From Vitreoscilla stercoraria DSM 513 (lineage in GTDB: Bacteria > Pseudomonadota > Gammaproteobacteria > Burkholderiales > Neisseriaceae): 64,000 bases of DNA. The DNA lies in assembly GCF_000382305.1 (NCBI RefSeq), contig NZ_KB908026.1:1-64000 (forward strand), in the 5' to 3' direction. This document shows positions 60,787 through 64,000 of the stretch, piece by piece. Each line of letters begins with the position of its first letter. Positions within the stretch are counted from its first letter, which is position 1. A program made the translations under genes and the position numbers. The notes under the pieces were generated by a model, which saw nothing but the letters and a program-made list of their open reading frames with translations, did no database searches and was not told the DNA's origin.

Positions 60787-63700
60787 TTAATAACCCAGCA
60801 CAGGTGCCAAATCACGTTCGGCTTGTTCCAAGCTCACGCCACGACGTTTGGCGTAGTCTTCGATTTGGTCTTGTGCCAATTTGCCCGTACCAAAATAACG
60901 CGCTTCAGGATGGGCGATGTAAAAACCGCTCACCGCAGCCGTTGGCCACATCGCATAAGATTCGGTCAAAGTGATGCCGACGTCTTCGGGCTGCAACAAT
61001 GCCCACAAATCGGCTTTGGTGGTGTGATCAGGACAGGCAGGATAGCCTGGAGCTGGACGAATGCCTTGGTATTTCTCGGCAATCAAGTCTTCGTTGCTCA
61101 AGCTTTCCGCCGCCGCATAACCCCAATACTCTTTGCGCACCAACTCATGCATGCGCTCGGCCAAAGCTTCGGCGAAGCGGTCCGCCAAAGCTTTGAGCAA
61201 AATGGCTGAATAATCATCGCCCGCTGCTTCAAAACGCGCCACATGTTCGTCAATGCCTATGCCTGCGGTCACTGCAAACGCGCCGATGTAATCGGTTTTG
61301 CCGCTGTCGTTTGGTGCAATGTAGTCTGCCAAGCACGAATTGTACGCGCCACGGGTTTTTGGCAATTGTTGGCGCAAAGTGTGCCAACGCATCGCTTCGC
61401 CTTCGCCATTAGCTTGACCAAAAACGATGTCATCATTGTCCAAACTGTTGGCAGGGTAAAAACCAATCACCGCACGAGCGGTTAACCATTTTTCAGCGAT
61501 GATTTGTTTTAACATGTCTTGCGCATTGTTATACAAATCGGTTGCCGCTTCGCCCACCACTTCATCGGTCAAAATCGCAGGGAAGCGACCTGCCAATTCC
61601 CAGCTTTGGAAGAATACCGTCCAGTCAAAACGCTCTACCAGTTCAGCCAAATCAATATTATCAAACACTTTGCGACCCAAGAAACTTGGCTTCACAGGCT
61701 CATAAGCTGCCCAATCAATCGGCGTTTTGTTCGCGCGCGCTTGTTCAATCGACACCAATTTTGCTTGCTTATTATTGTACTTCTCACGCACTTGCACATA
61801 CTCATCGCGCACGCCTTGCTTGAACGCTTCCACTGCTGTTTGGTCGTCCTGTAACAATTGCGACACCACGCCCACCAAGCGCGATGCATCCAACGAATGC
61901 ATGGCAATGTTGTTTTGGTAATGCGGCTCGATTTTCACCGCAGTATGCGCTTTAGAGGTGGTGGCACCACCAACAAGCAACGGCACATCAAAACCTTGTC
62001 GCTGCATTTCTTTGGCAATGTGGCTCATCTCTTCCAAGCTTGGCGTAATCAAACCCGAACAAGCGACAATATCGGCTTTGTGTTCACGTGCCGTGTCCAA
62101 AATGGTTTGACTCGGCACCATCACGCCCAAATCAATCACGTTGTAATTGTTACAACGCAGCACCACCGCACAAATATTCTTACCAATGTCGTGCACGTCG
62201 CCTTTAACAGTAGCGAACACAATCGTACCGTTCGCTGGTTGGTCTTCTAAGCCAAGTAAGCGTTTTTCTTCTTCGATGTAAGGCTGCAAATATGCCACCG
62301 CTTGCTTCATCACGCGTGCCGATTTCACCACTTGCGGCAAGAACATTTTGCCTGCACCAAACAAGTCACCCACCACGTTCATGCCGACCATCAACGGGCC
62401 TTCAATCACTTCAATCGGACGTTTCGCCGCTTGGCGCGCTTCTTCGGTATCTTGCTCAATATAAGTCGAAATGCCTTTGACCAAAGCATGGGTGATGCGC
62501 TCTTGCACGCCTTTTTCACGCCAAGCCAAGTCTTCTTGTTTCGCACCACCAACGGCTTCGCCTTTGAAGCGTTCTGCCAACTCAATCAAACGCTCGGTCA
62601 CATCACCGCCATCTTGGGCCTCACGCATCAATACCACGTCTTCAATGCGTTCACGCAATTCAGGCTCGACTTCTTCGTACACTTCCAGCGCGCCTGCATT
62701 GACAATGCCCATCGTCAAACCATTTTTAATCGCGTGGTACAAAAACACCGCATGAATCGCTTCGCGCACTTTGTTGTTACCACGGAACGAGAATGACACG
62801 TTCGATACGCCGCCTGAAGTTTTGGCATGTGGCAAGTTTTTCTGAATCCAACCCACCGCTTCAATAAAATCTAAACCGTAGCGTGCATGTTCTTCAATGC
62901 CTGTTGCCACTGCAAAAATGTTCGGGTCAAAAATGATATCGCTTGGGTCAAAACCCACAACATCAACCAAAATGTCATAACTGCGTTTGCAAATATCAAT
63001 TTTCTTTTGGTAAGTATCGGCTTGTCCTGTTTCATCAAACGCCATCACCACCGTTGCCGCACCATAACGCTTGATTTCTTTGGCATGGGCAATGAATTCC
63101 GCTTCGCCTTCTTTCAAGGAAATAGAGTTGACAATCGCTTTGCCTTGCACGCATTTCAAGCCTTTTTCGATGACGTTCCAACGTGAGCTGTCAATCATGA
63201 TCGGTACGCGCGAAATATCAGGTTCAGCTGCGACCAAATTCAAGAAGCGTACCATCGCCATTTCAGCATCCAACATGCCTTCATCCATGTTGATGTCGAT
63301 GATTTGGGCACCGTTTTCCACTTGAGTTTTCGCTACATCCAAAGCTTCGTCATACAGGCCGTTCAAAATCAAACGGGCAAATGCTTTCGAGCCAGTCACG
63401 TTGGTACGCTCACCAACGTTCACAAACAAGCTTGTATCGTCAACATTGAACGGCTCCAAACCCGACAAACGCAGCGCAGGTTTGAGTTCTGGCAAAGCGC
63501 GCGGCGCAACACCTTCGACCGCTTCACACATCGCGCGAATGTGCTCTGGCGTGGTGCCACAGCAACCGCCGACAATATTAATCAAGCCAGATTCAGCCCA
63601 CTCTTTGATGTTCACCGCCATCATTTCAGGCGTCAAATCATAGCCGCCAAATGCGTTTGGCAAACCTGCATTGGCATGCACCGACACGAAGGTTTCTGAA

Positions 63701-64000
63701 ATACGGCTCATTTCTTCCACGTATGGGCGCAACAAATCAGGGCCCAACGCACAGTTCAAACCAAACGAAATCGGTTTGGCGTGGCGCAAACTGTTATAGA
63801 ATGCTTCAGTAGTTTGACCTGTTAAAGTGCGGCCTGATTGGTCAGTAATCGTACCTGAAACCATCACAGGCAAACGCAAACCATTGTCATCAAAATATTT
63901 TTCAATCGCGTAAACCGCGGCTTTGGCGTTCAAGGTATCGAAAATGGTTTCAACCATCAACAAATCCACACCGCCATTGACCAAGCCATCAATCGCTTCC
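60787..64000 (-). CDS. metH: Cobalamin-dependent methionine synthase (N-terminus off the right edge)
   Basis: MetH transfers methyl groups from methyltetrahydrofolate to homocysteine through B12. The visible 1071 codons hold the end of the homocysteine domain (zinc ligands in FGLNCALGP and VGGCCGTTPEHI), the pterin domain (FVNVGERTNVTGS), and the B12 cap and binding domain (DVHDIGKN with the cobalt-ligand histidine). The reactivation domain (RPAPGYPACPDHT) comes last. Reading continues without a stop to base 64000. By family length about 160 residues are missing. Confidence 0.96.
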   Translation of the reverse strand, partial: EAIDGLVNGGVDLLMVETIFDTLNAKAAVYAIEKYFDDNGLRLPVMVSGTITDQSGRTLTGQTTEAFYNSLRHAKPISFGLNCALGPDLLRPYVEEMSRISETFVSVHANAGLPNAFGGYDLTPEMMAVNIKEWAESGLINIVGGCCGTTPEHIRAMCEAVEGVAPRALPELKPALRLSGLEPFNVDDTSLFVNVGERTNVTGSKAFARLILNGLYDEALDVAKTQVENGAQIIDINMDEGMLDAEMAMVRFLNLVAAEPDISRVPIMIDSSRWNVIEKGLKCVQGKAIVNSISLKEGEAEFIAHAKEIKRYGAATVVMAFDETGQADTYQKKIDICKRSYDILVDVVGFDPSDIIFDPNIFAVATGIEEHARYGLDFIEAVGWIQKNLPHAKTSGGVSNVSFSFRGNNKVREAIHAVFLYHAIKNGLTMGIVNAGALEVYEEVEPELRERIEDVVLMREAQDGGDVTERLIELAERFKGEAVGGAKQEDLAWREKGVQERITHALVKGISTYIEQDTEEARQAAKRPIEVIEGPLMVGMNVVGDLFGAGKMFLPQVVKSARVMKQAVAYLQPYIEEEKRLLGLEDQPANGTIVFATVKGDVHDIGKNICAVVLRCNNYNVIDLGVMVPSQTILDTAREHKADIVACSGLITPSLEEMSHIAKEMQRQGFDVPLLVGGATTSKAHTAVKIEPHYQNNIAMHSLDASRLVGVVSQLLQDDQTAVEAFKQGVRDEYVQVREKYNNKQAKLVSIEQARANKTPIDWAAYEPVKPSFLGRKVFDNIDLAELVERFDWTVFFQSWELAGRFPAILTDEVVGEAATDLYNNAQDMLKQIIAEKWLTARAVIGFYPANSLDNDDIVFGQANGEGEAMRWHTLRQQLPKTRGAYNSCLADYIAPNDSGKTDYIGAFAVTAGIGIDEHVARFEAAGDDYSAILLKALADRFAEALAERMHELVRKEYWGYAAAESLSNEDLIAEKYQGIRPAPGYPACPDHTTKADLWALLQPEDVGITLTESYAMWPTAAVSGFYIAHPEARYFGTGKLAQDQIEDYAKRRGVSLEQAERDLAPVLGY

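Overview
The window looks like a stretch of chromosome from a member of the Neisseriaceae (Betaproteobacteria) of moderate GC. The main evidence is a short word, AAGCGTCCTGTAAA, that recurs throughout. It sits mostly as inverted pairs just after stop codons, where it forms hairpins, and also singly inside genes, with clear enrichment in mutS and recQ. That is how the DNA uptake sequences (DUS) of naturally competent Neisseriaceae behave, but this spelling is not one of the dialects I can recall. The gene content fits: comF beside bioH-bioC, biosynthetic speA, hslVU, mltA, a DUF4850 protein, an adhesin-E-like lipoprotein and wzi. A Vitreoscilla-like organism is possible, but genus level is inference.

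Layout. 1-300: promoter, boxA and leader of a ribosomal RNA operon reading left out of the window. 561-7809: selO, a TPR glycosyltransferase, rlpA, then comF diverging from bioH-bioC-patatin. 8096-14600: ruvC-ruvA, csbD, ydfG, a LysR regulator diverging from doxX, an ABC exporter, and a 600-base gene-free region with a possible minus-strand RNA. 14596-22949: mnmE, a small outer-membrane protein, a nucleosidase and aminotransferase pair, HAD and hypothetical genes, a DUF4850 protein and a threonine aldolase. 23130-31859: dinG, a DUF3579-GNAT fusion, a branched-chain amino-acid binding lipoprotein whose signal peptide is out of frame with its start, and the hslV-X-hslU-DUF4870 cluster. 31905-44000: mutS, wzi, mltA, an MglA-like GTPase, gdhA and a seven-gene minus-strand operon ending in hemJ, a CYTH gene and hemL. 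44017-59511: recQ, lipoproteins, an S2P protease, a YciO protein, an overlapping S4/oxidoreductase-like/PHP trio, adenine deaminase, pyrB-pyrI, a NYN/OST-HTH protein, a GST and speA. 60787 to the end: metH, truncated by the window edge.

The most unusual place is 59576-60722, a sharply AT-rich island between speA and metH, bounded by degenerate DUS hairpins. It holds a complete miniature transcription unit (promoter, ideal ribosome binding site, 17-codon ORF, strong terminator), followed at once by a DUF4760-like membrane protein. It reads either as a leader-peptide attenuator or as a peptide/RNA mini-gene paired with a membrane effector. Other points worth attention are the DUS dialect itself, the shifted signal peptide at 26816-26853, structured leaders upstream of that gene and of speA, and the candidate minus-strand RNA at 14059-14330.
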